Origin: Pterois miles
Taxonomy: Eukaryota > Chordata > Actinopteri > Perciformes > Scorpaenidae
DNA length: 64,000 nt
Reading direction: 5' to 3'
NCBI GenBank assembly: GCA_947000775.1
Contig: CAMQGK010000057.1
Span: forward strand, 62,001 to 126,000
The position numbers and the translations under genes are program-made. Positions 10,401-21,749 of this stretch are shown here, piece by piece (the stretch's first letter is position 1; each line of letters opens with the position of its first letter). The notes under the pieces are model-generated. The model was not told the DNA's origin. It was given only the letters and a program-made list of their open reading frames with translations, and made no database searches.

Positions 10401-12265
10401 AATGACCTGATCAGCTGTGGGCAATGCAAAACACATCACCATATCATTTTATAGGCTACTTGTAAAACACCTGTTTCAAACAGATATCACTGATACTCAG
10501 TGAGATGTTTGTTGATCTACTTTTACTTTATTATTGGGATCAAGAATTATATAGAATTTAATGTGCAGTGGTCACAATTCATTAAAACAATGTAAGTTAA
10601 TGTAGCTTTTTTATGGATTCAAGTATTACAGTTAGGGTAGGTCCTAACTTTTAATGGGGACAACACATTTTGAAATTGGTCCAGTACTGAGTTAGATCAC
10701 TCTAACCGGCAGGCACGAAATGAGCTGCGAGGGCAAGTTAGCAGCGTCAATATGAAAGTGCTTGTTTTCGCTACTGACATAATCAGATTGTTATTATGTT
10801 ATTATTATGGAAAGGGCCCTGCGGAGAAATAAAACATTTTTCTGACCTTCTGCTTGATCCACTCTGTTATTGTGTCCTAGTCCGTCTCAAGGGAAAGTCT
10901 TGTTGTGAAATCTGAATATCCCTATACTAAATACGGGTGGCCAATTCAAAGACCTCATCCACAATGTTGAAATCAATTAAATAGTCAGCCATGACATTGA
11001 AAATCTTATTTTCCAAAAACCTTACAAGATTTCAGAACAAGACTTGAGCAAGTCTCTTTCCGTAATGTCAGACACTTATAATAACAATCAGAGCCTGGCA
11101 TGGCAAAAACAAGCACTTTTAGTGGATAGAAATGACGGCGCCAGTTTGCCACGATACGATTACATTGCAGCCCAAAGAAGCTGTCACCTACTGTACAGCG
11201 CTTTCAGTCAAGAAGAAGATCTACCTTTATTAGTCCCACAGTGGGGAAATTCAATTTACACTCTGTTTAACTTATACATGGTACATGCACACAAACACAC
11301 ACACACATGCAGTAATGGAGAGGTGTCAGAGTGAGGGGGCTGCTCCAGACAAGCGCCCCGAGCAGTTGGGGGTTTGGTGCCTTGCTCAGGGGCACCTCGG
11401 CAGTGCCCAAGAGGTAAACTGGCACCTCTCCAGCTACCAGTTCACACTCAGTTTTTGGTCCATGTCGGGACTTGAACCGGTGACCCTCCGGTCCCCAAGC
11501 CAACTCCCTACAGACTGAGCTACTGCCGCCCCAATACTGGACCAATGTAAGAAATTGTTGTCTCTATTGGTCAGTTATATAGAAAAACACTGGGAAATGG
11601 GGTCCAGGCCAAAATACCAAAATTACCTTAGAAAAAGTTAACTAGTTTAAAATCTCGATTTATATATTTTAATTTTTTGAACATATTTTTAAAAATAGGA
11701 CAAAGTAGAATAAGAGAATGTAAGTTTTGTAGAAGCCCTACTTGCCATTTTATAGTTTTTTTGTTAACACAATTACACACATAACTAAGCCAGCTTCGAA
11801 CTTGCAACCCTTTTGCTCTGAGGCGACAGTGCTAACCACTGTACCACCATGCAGCCCCACAGCCATAAACCATATACTGTATATAAATAAATAAATAAGC
11901 TACATTTGTGTCTGTGTACATTTAACTGTTGTTTGTTTCATTCTAGGGTGACTTTGGTGGCCCTCTTAACTGCAACGTTAACAACAGGTATTATGTCCAC
12001 GGGGTAGCCAGCTTTGTGTCTGGTATGGGATGCAATGCGCCCCAGAAGCCCACCGTCTTCACCCGTGTCTCCGCCTACATCATGTGGATGAACTCGGTCA
12101 GTAAAAAAAAACATAGACAATATAAAGACTCACTAGTTATATGAACTGAATTTACTTTTTTTTTAAAAAATACTGTAGCTCACAAAGTCAAATTATTTGA
12201 AATCAATGTGCAGGTGATGAAGTAACTGAATATGTGTCTTCTTCCAGGTCATGGACAATCCTTGA
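4444..12265 (+). CDS. Elastase 1-like protein, gene 2, catalytic Ser replaced by Phe
   Basis: Exons: 4444-4483, 4627-4730, 6741-6841, 7057-7176, 8802-8938, 9028-9170, 11947-12096, 12248-12265; 813 nt, 270 aa, no frameshift or stop, every intron GT-AG. It keeps a signal peptide, an Arg-VVGG activation site, His78 (TAAHC), Asp124 (NDIALL), the family cysteines and the elastase Val216/Thr226 pocket. The nucleophile motif reads GDFGGP: codon 218 at 11953-11955 is TTT instead of TCT/TCC, so Ser195 is Phe and no acyl-enzyme can form. Exon 4 is 6 bp shorter than in its paralogues (120 versus 126 nt), removing two residues of the KRTW segment. The introns are swollen by transposons: 7.8 kb against 2.9 kb for gene 1. 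It is either a non-enzymatic homologue or a very young pseudogene; an assembly error at one base is possible. Confidence 0.85.
5010..5205. repeat. Foldback MITE in intron 2 of elastase gene 2
   Basis: Inverted arms: agctggttagtttagcttag near 5030 pairs with ctaagctaagctaactggct near 5167. The sequence between includes a diverged inverted aagactataaacagc / ggttccagtcttt pair. It is a common fish hairpin-type MITE pattern and encodes no protein. Confidence 0.6.
5863..6354. repeat. hAT-like MITE with CAGTGG/CCACTG ends in intron 2
   Basis: Starts cagcagtggaag and ends ttcccccactgctg. The interior carries aagtaaaagtacaaaagtgt and cattatgcagaatagc, seen again in the split copy at 15921-16955. A related full copy at 43883-44503 has an 8-bp target duplication, supporting a hAT-derived family. 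Confidence 0.6.
7261..8640. repeat. Possible non-autonomous DNA element with TAAAGGGG ends in intron 4
   Basis: The left edge is taaagggggcaatatg. The right edge is catgacaggtcccctttaag, the inverse of TAAAGGGGACCTGTCATG. The boundaries match as short inverted termini and the 1.4 kb between has no coding capacity. The right end resembles a very common fish repeat motif. Whether one element or two cover the interval is uncertain. Confidence 0.4.
9631..10215. repeat. Foldback element with GGTGCCTTCA termini in intron 6
   Basis: The left arm, from ggtgccttcaaatggggtca (~9639) to ~9850, is inverted as the right arm ~9985-10207, which ends gtctgaaggcacc. Arms are about 200 bp with many mismatches. 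Shared inner blocks are gtggaaagtttctgaaagct and taagttaatattgt. It is of the same family as the pair at 40905-41775. Confidence 0.75.
11208..11532 (-). repeat. Full-length tRNA-derived SINE in intron 6
   Basis: Read on the minus strand it starts ggggcggcagtagctcagtc (A-box TAGCTCAG), then has a B-box GGTTCAAGTCC, a body with ggtgccagtttacctcttgg, and ends in the tail gtgggactaataaagg. A short CA repeat lies in the 3' part. It matches 35549-35853 and 55878-56167. Confidence 0.85.
11785..11858 (-). repeat. Truncated copy of a second tRNA-like SINE
   Basis: The minus strand reads ggggctgcatggtggtacag, then tggttagcactgtcgcctca and a gttcgaag B-box-like end. This is the standard head of a widespread fish SINE; only the tRNA-like head remains. 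A fragment of the same family is at 27082-27160. Confidence 0.55.
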
Positions 12266-12333
12266 AATGGATCAAACAGAAACTACTGCAGAAATGAGCT
12301 TGTTCTCCATCTGCAACCAAATTTTCAGGTCAA

Positions 12334-12358
12334 AATAAATTTGTTCAAAATCAATAAA
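12334..12358 (+). terminator. Polyadenylation signals, elastase gene 2
   Basis: Two AATAAA hexamers (12334-12339 and 12353-12358), 69 and 88 bp after the TGA. Their retention fits a gene that is still expressed. Confidence 0.65.
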
Positions 12359-12359
12359 T

Positions 12360-14824
12360 GTGTGTTTAATCTATTTAACTGCCTGATGTGCTACATTTCT
12401 TAGCGTCGCTCTCTTAATATTTCTCTAGCTACATTTCACATTATGATACCAATAATGAATAGATGGTGACTCACACACCACCCTGACACTCAGATAAACA
12501 CCTAACAAGCAGCTTTCTTATCAGGCCTCCTGAAACGTCACATTCACCATTTTCCCATTCAGTGCAGCATGTGAGTGAGCGCTGTCAGCAAGTTAACTCT
12601 GCGACTGAAAAGGGACAAATACGAAGACGAGAAGACACTACCAAGGACACAAAGATACACTTTTGTTTTTGATATAATGCAAATTTGTTCTGAGTCCAGA
12701 CAGCCAGCAGTCGTACGTAAATGCTGACATTCATTTTGGCTGGCCTGTCCTTTTGTGCTATTCCTGTTATTTTTCAAATTAAACTTTTGTTTTGTCTTTG
12801 TACCCATCAGAAATTGGTCAGATAAAACTGGTCTGATTGGTGTGTCTCTCTATCTCTGGTGGTTTTGTGACACTTTTGAAGAGAATGACTGCAGTGAGCA
12901 TGGAAGCACTAAAAGAGGGCATGCAGTACAGTATATCTATGATAAGTCTGCCTATAGTGGGAACTGCACATATGTGACTGTGCTATAAGCAGAATGGAAA
13001 AAGCTCAGACAGATAGACTGACTGCCTGAAGTCACTCATTACACTTGGTGTGTCTTATATCTTTTTAACCAGTTCTCCATTATTTCACTGAATACTTCAT
13101 TTTGACCTTTAAACACTGTAATATCTCCCATAAATAAGTTTAAAGAAGCGCCTATGGGAGGTTTTGGCAACCGTCATTAACTCTTCACTATATGTATTAG
13201 TTACAGCCTCCCAGCTATACTTCTACTACTATAAGATTGTTCTAGTGGATGGATGTTCTTTGCAAGTTGAAATCAAGAAATCTCACACAACATTATACTC
13301 TTCTTACTGAATGGTCTCATCTCAGTCTGACCTGACTTGCTGACTTTCGGTTGCTGCCGTTACACAGATTAGACCCAGCGCTGCCGCTGTGGTTTGCACT
13401 GGCTGAATTTGAGTTGCTATAAACACTAACTGAAGGTCCATCTTTCGGAGCTGCCTCCGTGCCTGTTTTCTCATCTTTGCCACTTTGGATTGAATCCAAT
13501 AAACAAACTACCAAGACATACACAGATCATACAGCCCCTAGTTACTGATACAGGAGTGGCCGTTTTACTAGCCCTGCTAAAACTGAGCAAAGCAAGCTAT
13601 AACATGAGGCACATTTGAAGATAGCAGTGTTCTCTTGAACTTTGGTTGGGTTTTGTGCAGTAGTTAGGCCCAGTAGTTGGCTAATAACTGTAGATGTGGA
13701 TTTTATACTATGAACCCAGCTAACCCCCATTTGTTTGGAGCATGTGGCCAAATATTACATTGCACCATTAACAGGTCAGCAACCATAGTACATGCTTTTG
13801 TCCCTGCTGATATTAACTTCAGACATTCAGCAAATGCAATAATTCATGATGATGATGTTATATGATAACTCTACAATTACAGAGCATACTTAGGCTGGTG
13901 ATTTATTCACACACTAAGAAGAATTATTGAAAAGTCGATTTTTGTTTTCAGTATTATCATACGTTTTATTGGGAGAAACTATGCAATCTTATGTAAAATC
14001 AGACATTCAGCCTGAATTGAATAATCCTTTGTTTCAAGTTCCTTGTAGCAGCGTTAATTTGAGAGTCTCTATCCATCTACAACCAAGGACAAGTGCCTTA
14101 AGCAGGTGGCGGCTGGAATTAATGACTTGGCCTTGTGCACTGCCAAAAAATTTTACGTATTTGATTCATGCCCACAAATTAATCAAAACATGTGATTGAT
14201 TTTATTAAATTGAGGATACAAATATCTTGTGCTCACAAATTAGTAAATCGTGGCCTTGATATATAATTATTTTCTCTCTATGACCTCTCCCGGGTTCTAT
14301 AGGCTACTAACTACAGTAGCTAAGTAAATAACACATCTTACCCTAACCCACTTACCCATTCATACAGTTTGAATCTATTAGCTTACTAAGGTTGTTAATG
14401 TTTCCAGCATCTTTAGTGTTAAAATGCACATTCTACTGAAACATGAATATTGAAACACACTCTCAGGCAATTGAAGTGGCATATGGTCTATGCAAGCACA
14501 ATGCTTAATCACACTCTGAGACTGTGGGGATAATCTATCTTGAGTTTTGGAGTGCAACAGTTTTTTTTTTTCTCTGACTGATTCTAGCAGATCCCCTCCA
14601 GTTGACTTTCCAGACAATCAGAGACAGAGAGAGTTAAGATAAAATGCATCTGAAGATTGGTTTTAAATAGAAGGGGCGCACTTACAGAAAGAGTGTGTGC
14701 TGTGTCAAGCCTCCTCTCTACCTTGGCCCGTGTTAAGTGTCCTCAAAGCTCAATCTGAGCACATATTGATATACACAGTACTTCACAGTCAAAACTGGCT
14801 TTACTAGAATATGAAACATAAAGG
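12360..14824. other. Intergenic region between elastase genes 2 and 3
   Basis: No gene recognised. Short open frames occur on both strands (for example 12755-12988, 13317-13523 and 13927-14199) but none has splice-site context, family similarity or coding-like composition. The material looks like old repeat debris. Confidence 0.4.
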
Positions 14825-15326
14825 TTAAAGGTACAGTGTGTATAAATGAGCAAATATTATTTTAAAAAAAACGTTTTTTAATAAAATATGTGCCTTTGTG
14901 TCCTCCAGTGTCCTGCAGTGCTCATAATGACATCTGCAAGATTTCACAGAAAAACAGCCAATCAGAGCCAAGCTGGAGCCTGCCATCTCTGAAGAGCTGT
15001 CAGTCACTCACAAACTCTGATCATACGGCCAAACTTGGCAGCGCTGATCAAATATGAATCAATATTCTGTTACTGTAATACTTATTTCTCACCTCAAATG
15101 TTTTCAGAAACAACTTATTGTTACTGTTTAGCAGTAAAATGAGAAAGTTTGTGACCAGGCAGTCATTTTGAGATCAGTTGAGGAAATATCAAGCACCACC
15201 CACAAGCCAGAGCACAGCCAATAGGAATGTTATCGCTCTCTGAAATTACCTGTGATTGGGCAAAGTCTCCCGTCACGGGCTAGATTTTTTGAAGCCTGAA
15301 AACTGAGCCATGAGGAGGTGCAGATC
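14825..15326 (-). repeat. Family A interspersed element, near full length, upstream of gene 3
   Basis: It runs from taaaggtacagtgtgtataa to cctgaaaactgagccatgag. The orientation is opposite to the copies at 2996-3385 and 21198-21746. Shared blocks: ttttcagaaacaacttattg, cagtaaaatgagaaagtttg and cagccaataggaatg. The three copies frame elastase genes 1 to 3. Confidence 0.65.
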
Positions 15327-15532
15327 ATTTGAAAGGTTATTATGGATTTTTTTGCCCAATGACGCCAAAAACTTTATGCCTCCTGCACGTTTAAGCAGTG
15401 AACAACTGAAAAAAAAACTCCAACAATATACAACAAGCTCATACCTGACTGCAGTGGCTCATACAAGTGGAAAAAATGGATGCAGACGCTGAGTCAGCTA
15501 TTCTGCCTATGAATCCCCCCATCCCCACTATA

Positions 15533-15560
15533 GTGATAACTGTGAGACAGACACATGTGC
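15533..15560 (+). promoter_or_regulatory. Conserved upstream module of elastase gene 3
   Basis: GTGATAACTG TGAGACAGACACATGTGC: the third instance of the module at 856-889 and 4311-4340. The E-box is CATGTG. The gap to the TATA box is 47 bp. The three gaps (69, 59, 47) differ by about one helical turn each. Confidence 0.5.
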
Positions 15561-15607
15561 TGGTATTGAACACACATACATGCACTATCAGCAGAGGGGT
15601 CTGGGGG

Positions 15608-15615
15608 TATAAAAG
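15608..15615 (+). promoter_or_regulatory. TATA box of elastase gene 3
   Basis: TATAAAAG followed by GAGT, 58 bp upstream of the ATG at 15666, nearly the same spacing as gene 1 (59 bp). Confidence 0.85.
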
Positions 15616-15665
15616 GAGTAGTGGGCAGAGGCACCCATTGCAGAAAGTTTCAGGAGACTGCAGAC

Positions 15666-18600
15666 ATGCTCAGGTTTCTTGTGTTCACCTCTCTCGCAGC
15701 CCTCGGTAAGAACCGTCTGATTATTCCTCTCTTTTGATATTCTGAACACGTCTGACTGTGATGCTTCCTGTGTCTCTGCTTTGCTCAGTGCTGGCTGAGC
15801 TGACCCCCGAGCCCAGGTACCTGGAGGATGACAGTGCTGAGGAGAGAGTTGTGGGAGGCGAGGTGGCCAGACCCAACTCCTGGCCCTGGCAGGTACTGTA
15901 TGCTTTGTTTGACTGTACAACAGGGGTGGAAAAAGTGCTCAGACCCTAAAAAAGTAACAAAATCAGAATGTGAAAATACTCTTACTGTTACAAGTAAAAG
16001 TCCTGCATTGAGTACACATACTCTTCATGCAGAACGGCCCATTTCAAGCCCTGAAGAACATGTTTATTTTTTTAATCGTGTGCAACAAGTTAAATGTACA
16101 GTGTGTAGGATTTAGTGGCATCTAGTAGTGTGGTTGCAGATTGCAACCAACTGAGTACCCTATGCTCACTTCTCCCTTAACAAGACTGCAGTAATGTGAG
16201 CCGCTGAGTGCAAAACCATGGGAACGCCATTCTCCTCACTCAGAGGACATACTTACAATAACAACATACTTAAGGAGCAAAGGAAGTCAGACAGTGGCTG
16301 GCGGTACCACGGTTTTGCACTCTGCGGCTCATGTTACCACAGTTTCACAAATGTGTCGCCTTCAGGTAATGTCTCTCTCTAGAGCCATTGTTTGATTTAT
16401 TCATTCTGGGCTACTGTAGAAACATGGAGGAGCAACATGGCGGACTTTATGAAGAGTATCCACTCCCCATGTAGATATGAAGAGCTTATTCTGTTACATA
16501 AATGCGGTGATTCTTAGTTTTAAGTGATTATACACATAAAAATAATTTATATTTCTGCCAGTAGATTCCCTAAGATGTTACTCACTGTTCCTTTAAAAAG
16601 AATAAATATTATATATTATATATTTTGTTATTATTAGATTTATTTTTGCAGGACTTCCTGTTAGTTTTCCTGTGTGAAACCCCTTATTAACACATGATGA
16701 CCTCATGTGAATCCCAGCATAGTTTTGCACAACTCCAACATGAATATGTGGCCACATAGCTGAACACATCTGATGCAAGGCCTTTAATCTATAATAAGAT
16801 GGTCATATGTTTTGTATGTAAAAATCATAGTAAATAGTAATTACAGCTTTTAAATAAATACAGTAATAATAAGAAAAAAGTACAATATTCTAAAGTACAA
16901 GTTATTCAAAATTGTACATAAGTACTTGAGTAAATGTGTTTATCACTGCTCTGTAGTGACCTTTCAAATGTAAAATAGGTCAGCACAGCATATGTTCTGC
17001 ATAAACACATCCACAAAGTTCACCAGGTGCATTTGCTCGTAATGCCTTTAAGCACTGAACGCTGCCAAGTAGCATTCTGCATTAATGTGAACGGTTCAGT
17101 TTCTTGCAGTCGTAATGCTCTCTGTTGTCGTTTCGTCAGATCTCTCTTCAGTTCAAATCTGGCAGCAATTTCCACCACACCTGTGGAGGAACTCTGATCA
17201 GGAGAGGATGGGTCATGACCGCTGCTCACTGTGTGGACAGGTGGGAGTTTCATGCATCACAGAGTAGCTGCTGAGCCTAAAACTAATAGAGAAATGACTG
17301 AAGCAGCAGGATATGTGTTCTGACAGAGTTGAACGTTTCCATAAGTGGGTTGTTTCATTCCCTTAAGTGCATAGCCAAGATGCTTTAGGTTCAAATTAGA
17401 CTTTGAATGTTGATGAAAACATTTTTTTTTTTTTTTTTTTTGTACGTCCACAGGTCCAGGACTTGGCGTGTCGTTCTTGGAGATCACAACATCAACTCCC
17501 ACGAGGGCAGAGAGCAGTACATGAGCGTGAGCCGTGTCTATCTCCACCCCAGGTGGAACTCCAACAACGTTGCTGGAGGGTTAGTGGCTACTGCTCACGT
17601 TCTGACGCACTTCTGCATACGGGAATAGTACATACTGATATACAATGTGTATATTACATGTTAAAAACAGAATGCATTTAGTTATCCACAACCTGTGGAT
17701 ATTACATTTTGTTATTATAAATATTTACAAATTTAAGTTTGACTGACAAATCCTTAATATTTTTGTCTGCCAAAAGGACAGAAAATGTAAGTGAATTAAA
17801 GACATCCTCTAGGGCTTTGGGAAACTGTGATAAGCCATTAATAATCAAGATATGAATCTTGATTAAAATAATGAAATTAATTATCAATTACAGCCCTAAA
17901 CATAACAACTCACACTGAAAGACAAACAACAGCCTTCAAGGGGAGAAGGGGCCTCTTAAACTAAATCATTGCAATGAGTCTTCTGCTGTATACTATACAT
18001 GCTGGGACAATATTTGTTGCTCACTGATTTGGGGACATGTTGGTCTGACCTTCAGGTGGGACATTGCTCTCCTGCGTCTGTCCTCTGATGCTACTCTCAA
18101 CAACTACGTCCAGCTCGGTGCCCTGCCCCCCTCCGGTCAGGTCCTGCCCCACAACAACCCCTGCTACATCACCGGATGGGGTCGCACCCAGAGTGAGTCT
18201 GACATGATGACACATTTACACGATGAAACCCAGCACAGTATTTACACACAGCAAGAAAGTAATCTGTTTTTAACATCACATTTCCAAGCACTGTATGTAT
18301 GATCCTTGCATAGGCTTGATCACAGTTGTATGATATGCATCTCCTCAGCTGGAGGTCAGCTGTCTGCCCAGCTGAAGCAGGCCTACCTCCCCGTTGTCGA
18401 CCACAAGACCTGCTCCAGCTACGGATGGTGGGGCAGCACCGTGAAGGACTCCATGGTCTGTGGTGGTGGTGGGAAGGACTCTGGTTGCCAGGTAAGCCTA
18501 TGAGGTCTTGGACAGGATTGTGAATGCCCTCACATTTAATATTTCTTCTTAAGTTTACATTGCACTCCTATAACAGCCTGTTCGCATGAAAAGGCGTATG

Positions 18601-20741
18601 AATTACATTCAATGACACTGATAACGTGTCAGGCAAAATGTGCAATAAGAATGCTATTCTTGTACAAATGATGCTATTCTGTCATTTGTACACCATGTAG
18701 TCTGCACTGACTGCAATGAAAATCAGTCCATGTAAATATGCAACACTCAGAGCGAGTGGCGTAGAATGTAAAAGTGAGAACTATGATGGTGTGTGGGAGG
18801 AGAGGTGGATGGGTCCAACAAACAAGACTTTCAACCAGGAAATCGATGTTTGAGACTGGTGTTTTGTTTTGGAGGTTATTTTATAAGTTTATGTTTTTAC
18901 TGATGTTTGTGACATGATTTCCATACTGATGTTACGCTGTTTCCGTACATGTTGTATTTAGTTTACATACTTATTTTAAGGCCAACCATGACAGTTTTCC
19001 TAAACCTAATTGTTTTGGGGTTTTTTTTTGCCTAGACCTGTCACTGGTTTTGTTGCCCCCTGTTTGTACCGCACCATCAAACATCACGTTATATTGTCAC
19101 ACTCATGATGGACATTTAAAAAAAAAAAAGTATTTTTTATTTCACACATGGTTTTTCCTTTTGCTAGTCTATTTCTTTTCTTCTTTTTTTTGTATTTTTT
19201 CAAACTTGTAGTCTTCAGTTCCAACGGATACTGACTCAAGGGACATTACTTCAGCCATCTATCAGACTTCGCTGTGCTCCCCCTGGAGACACAAAATGCT
19301 TTATACAGCTTTTTTCATATAAGCAGTAGCACTTCCCAAAAACAGACTCTGATGTGTAAAATTGGTAGAGTTGCCCTTTAACTGATCCCAGTAAAGCACA
19401 AACATGGGCAAGGCATCCCTGGAGCTTGACAACTAATAAAGGGTACCACTTTTTTCTTTTATAAAGGGTTTATAAGTTGTTACTAATGGACTAATGGAAG
19501 CTTTATGAATTAGTTTTAAGCCATTAATTAATAAGAAGAAATATTTTGGGTTGACTGACTGGACTGTATGACTACTTACCATCTAGAAAGATCTGGTCCA
19601 AGATCCATTTATTATGAACTTATAGCATTATTCAATGGCTAACTAACATTAATAACTGCATTATTACAAAATGGAAAGGATAAACAAACATTTATCTCAT
19701 CCAGGCAACCCAAAGTTTGATCTTCTGATGGCTTATAACTGATCTATAAAGCATTAGAAACTGATTTATTTAACAATTTTAAAGCCGTTGGTTACAACAT
19801 ATAAACCCTTTAGAAATAGTGCCTGTTTCAGCGAGGCAGATTCTTTCCAGCTCAGATTTTGAACCCAGCTTCTCCAGTTGTCTCCCAAACCACGGTGCGA
19901 TTAGGACAACAGGAAGGATGTTTGGGTATGAACAGACTGAAACACTGAAAATAACTTGTCAGAATTCAGTCCCACTTCTCCGTGACAAAGTGAAATTGAG
20001 CATCCCCCGCCGAGCTGAGGCCTGACCCCTTCCTGTCAAGGAAGATATTTTGGAGGACGCATGTGGGACTAGTTGCTGCATCAGCAGGGGCATGAGTCAG
20101 TTACAATGATCCAGGCTAGTGCTTAAGCTGCATAAAGTGTCAAAGTCTTGCAGCTTCATATTCTGCACAAACTTGCTTGAGGCTGTCAGAGATCAGAGGG
20201 GGATATGAGAGGCGAGCAGCAGTGAGTTATGTGCATCATAAAATGGGGTATTTGCTCCCAACTCTGCTGAAAGATTATGTTTGTGGAGTTGATATGTTTA
20301 CCTCTGAAGTTTATGTTTCTGTGAATCCAGGGTGACTCCGGTGGCCCCCTGAACTGCAGTGTCAACGGCAAGTGGGTCGTCCACGGTGTGACCAGCTTTG
20401 TGTCTTCCTCTGGCTGCAACGCCAACAGGAAGCCCACCGTCTTCACCCGTGTCTCTGCCTACATCAGCTGGATGAACGGCGTCAGTATTAAACACTAACC
20501 CATATCAATCAAAAAATATTAAATGTTTAAAAAAACATGAACTTCAATGTAGATTAAGCATGATTTCAGTTATAGTAGCGTACTTATAAATCACACTAAA
20601 TGCAGTAACTGGAGGATTTCATAATCTTTTTCATACATTCATTTGTCCTTACAAATAATATTTCTGCAGCATCTTGTTGGGCTCACTGATGGTAATCACA
20701 TAATGATTCATTTGTCCTTGCTTTGCCAGATCATGGGTTAA
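15666..20741 (+). CDS. cela1: Elastase 1-like pancreatic serine protease, gene 3 (intact)
   Basis: S1A digestive protease zymogen. Exons: 15666-15705, 15789-15892, 17140-17240, 17454-17579, 18056-18192, 18349-18491, 20331-20480, 20730-20741; 813 nt, 270 aa, all GT-AG. Signal peptide is residues 1 to ~16. The propeptide ends EER before VVGG. The triad is His78, Asp126 (WDIALL) and Ser220 (GDSGGP), with Ser at the 189-equivalent as in human CELA1 and the Val216/Thr226 elastase pocket (SFVSS, KPTVFTR). The coding sequence is noticeably GC-rich with C-ending codons compared with its introns, as expected for a highly expressed protease. The final exon encodes only IMG. Of the three copies, its active-site region is the most canonical. 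Confidence 0.93.
15921..16955. repeat. hAT-like element split by a later MITE insertion, intron 2 of gene 3
   Basis: The left part, 15921-16085 (caggggtggaaaaagtgctc, then aagtaaaagtcctgcattga), and the right part, ~16790-16955 (acataagtacttgagtaaat and ending near tcactgctctg), resemble the element at 5863-6354. A separate MITE at 16086-16598 interrupts it. Confidence 0.5.
16086..16598. repeat. MITE nested inside the intron 2 element
   Basis: It starts aaatgtacagtgtgtaggat and ends tgttactcactgttccttta, imperfect inverted termini (ACAGTGTGTA versus the inverse of TACTCACTGT). About 510 bp, non-coding. Confidence 0.55.
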
Positions 20742-20791
20742 GAAGAAGAGCGATCTCCATAGAGACAAGAGCACTCTCTAATCTCCATTTG

Positions 20792-20797
20792 AATAAA
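20792..20797 (+). terminator. Polyadenylation signal, elastase gene 3
   Basis: AATAAA 51 bp after the TAA stop, as short as in the paralogues. Confidence 0.75.
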
Positions 20798-21197
20798 ATG
20801 CCCTTGTGTGATTTACTTGCTTCATTTTTGAGTGTGTTTTATTTAGTGTTGGATACAACAGACAGTGGTCATCTTAAACTTTCTAAATACATACAAGTGT
20901 CATTTCCGGGAACAGTAGATTTATTCAGACAGTAGTGTTAATGTGTGAGATGACCTTTGGATACTAAATTGATTTAAAGACTATAACATTCACAAATAAG
21001 GATCATTAAACAGTGCTTTCAGTGAAGTGTTGGGTGTTCTGTAAGACCACTTTTTACTGTGAAAGGTAAACAAAAAGATGTGATTAGACTGATGTATTCT
21101 CACTTCAAAATGAGCTGAATTGCATTAGACCGTGTTTTTGCATCACTGGGAAAAAAAAACTGTAATGTGACGTGTTCTGAGATAAAACTAGTCTTCT

Positions 21198-21746
21198 GCA
21201 CCTCCTCATGGCTCAGTTTTCAGGCTTTATAAAATCTAGCCATGACGAGAGACTTTGGCCAATCACAGGTCATTTCAGAGGGAGCGTTCCTATTGGCTGT
21301 TGAGTAAGTTTGCTCCAGCTGGTGAGCGGCGTTTCCTCAACTGATTTCAACATGGCTGTCGAGTCACAAACTTTCTCATTTTACAGCTAAACAGTAACTA
21401 CAAGACGTTTCTGAAAACATTTGTTGTGATAGATGTTGTGAAAAAGTGATAAATAGTCATTACAGTAACAGAATATTGATTCATTCAGCGCTGCCTAGTT
21501 TGACCGTTTGATCGGAGTTTGTGAGTGATTGACAGCCGTTCAGAGACGGCAGGCTCCAGCTCGGCTCTGATTGGTTGTTTTTCTCCGGTCTGTGAAATCT
21601 TGCAGATGCCATTGGGAGCGCCGGAGGACACAGAGGAACATGATTGTTTTAGGATAACCTGTCTCGCACTACTGACAGGATACAGTGACCGTTTCAAAAA
21701 AATAATGTTTTTAATCATATTTTCTCCAGTCCACTTCTGCTTTAAG
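21198..21746 (+). repeat. Family A interspersed element, long copy 3' of gene 3
   Basis: Runs from tgcacctcctcatggctcag to aatcatattttctccagtcc. It is the mirror of 14825-15326, sharing ctcattttacagctaaacag, ggctctgattggttg and tgcagatgccattgggagc. Confidence 0.65.
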
Positions 21747-21749
21747 TAT

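Noticed and set aside
12755..14199. Small secreted proteins from frames at 12755-12988 and 13927-14199
   Set aside because: Hydrophobic N-termini arise readily from AT-rich DNA; there is no promoter, splice context or conservation to support them.
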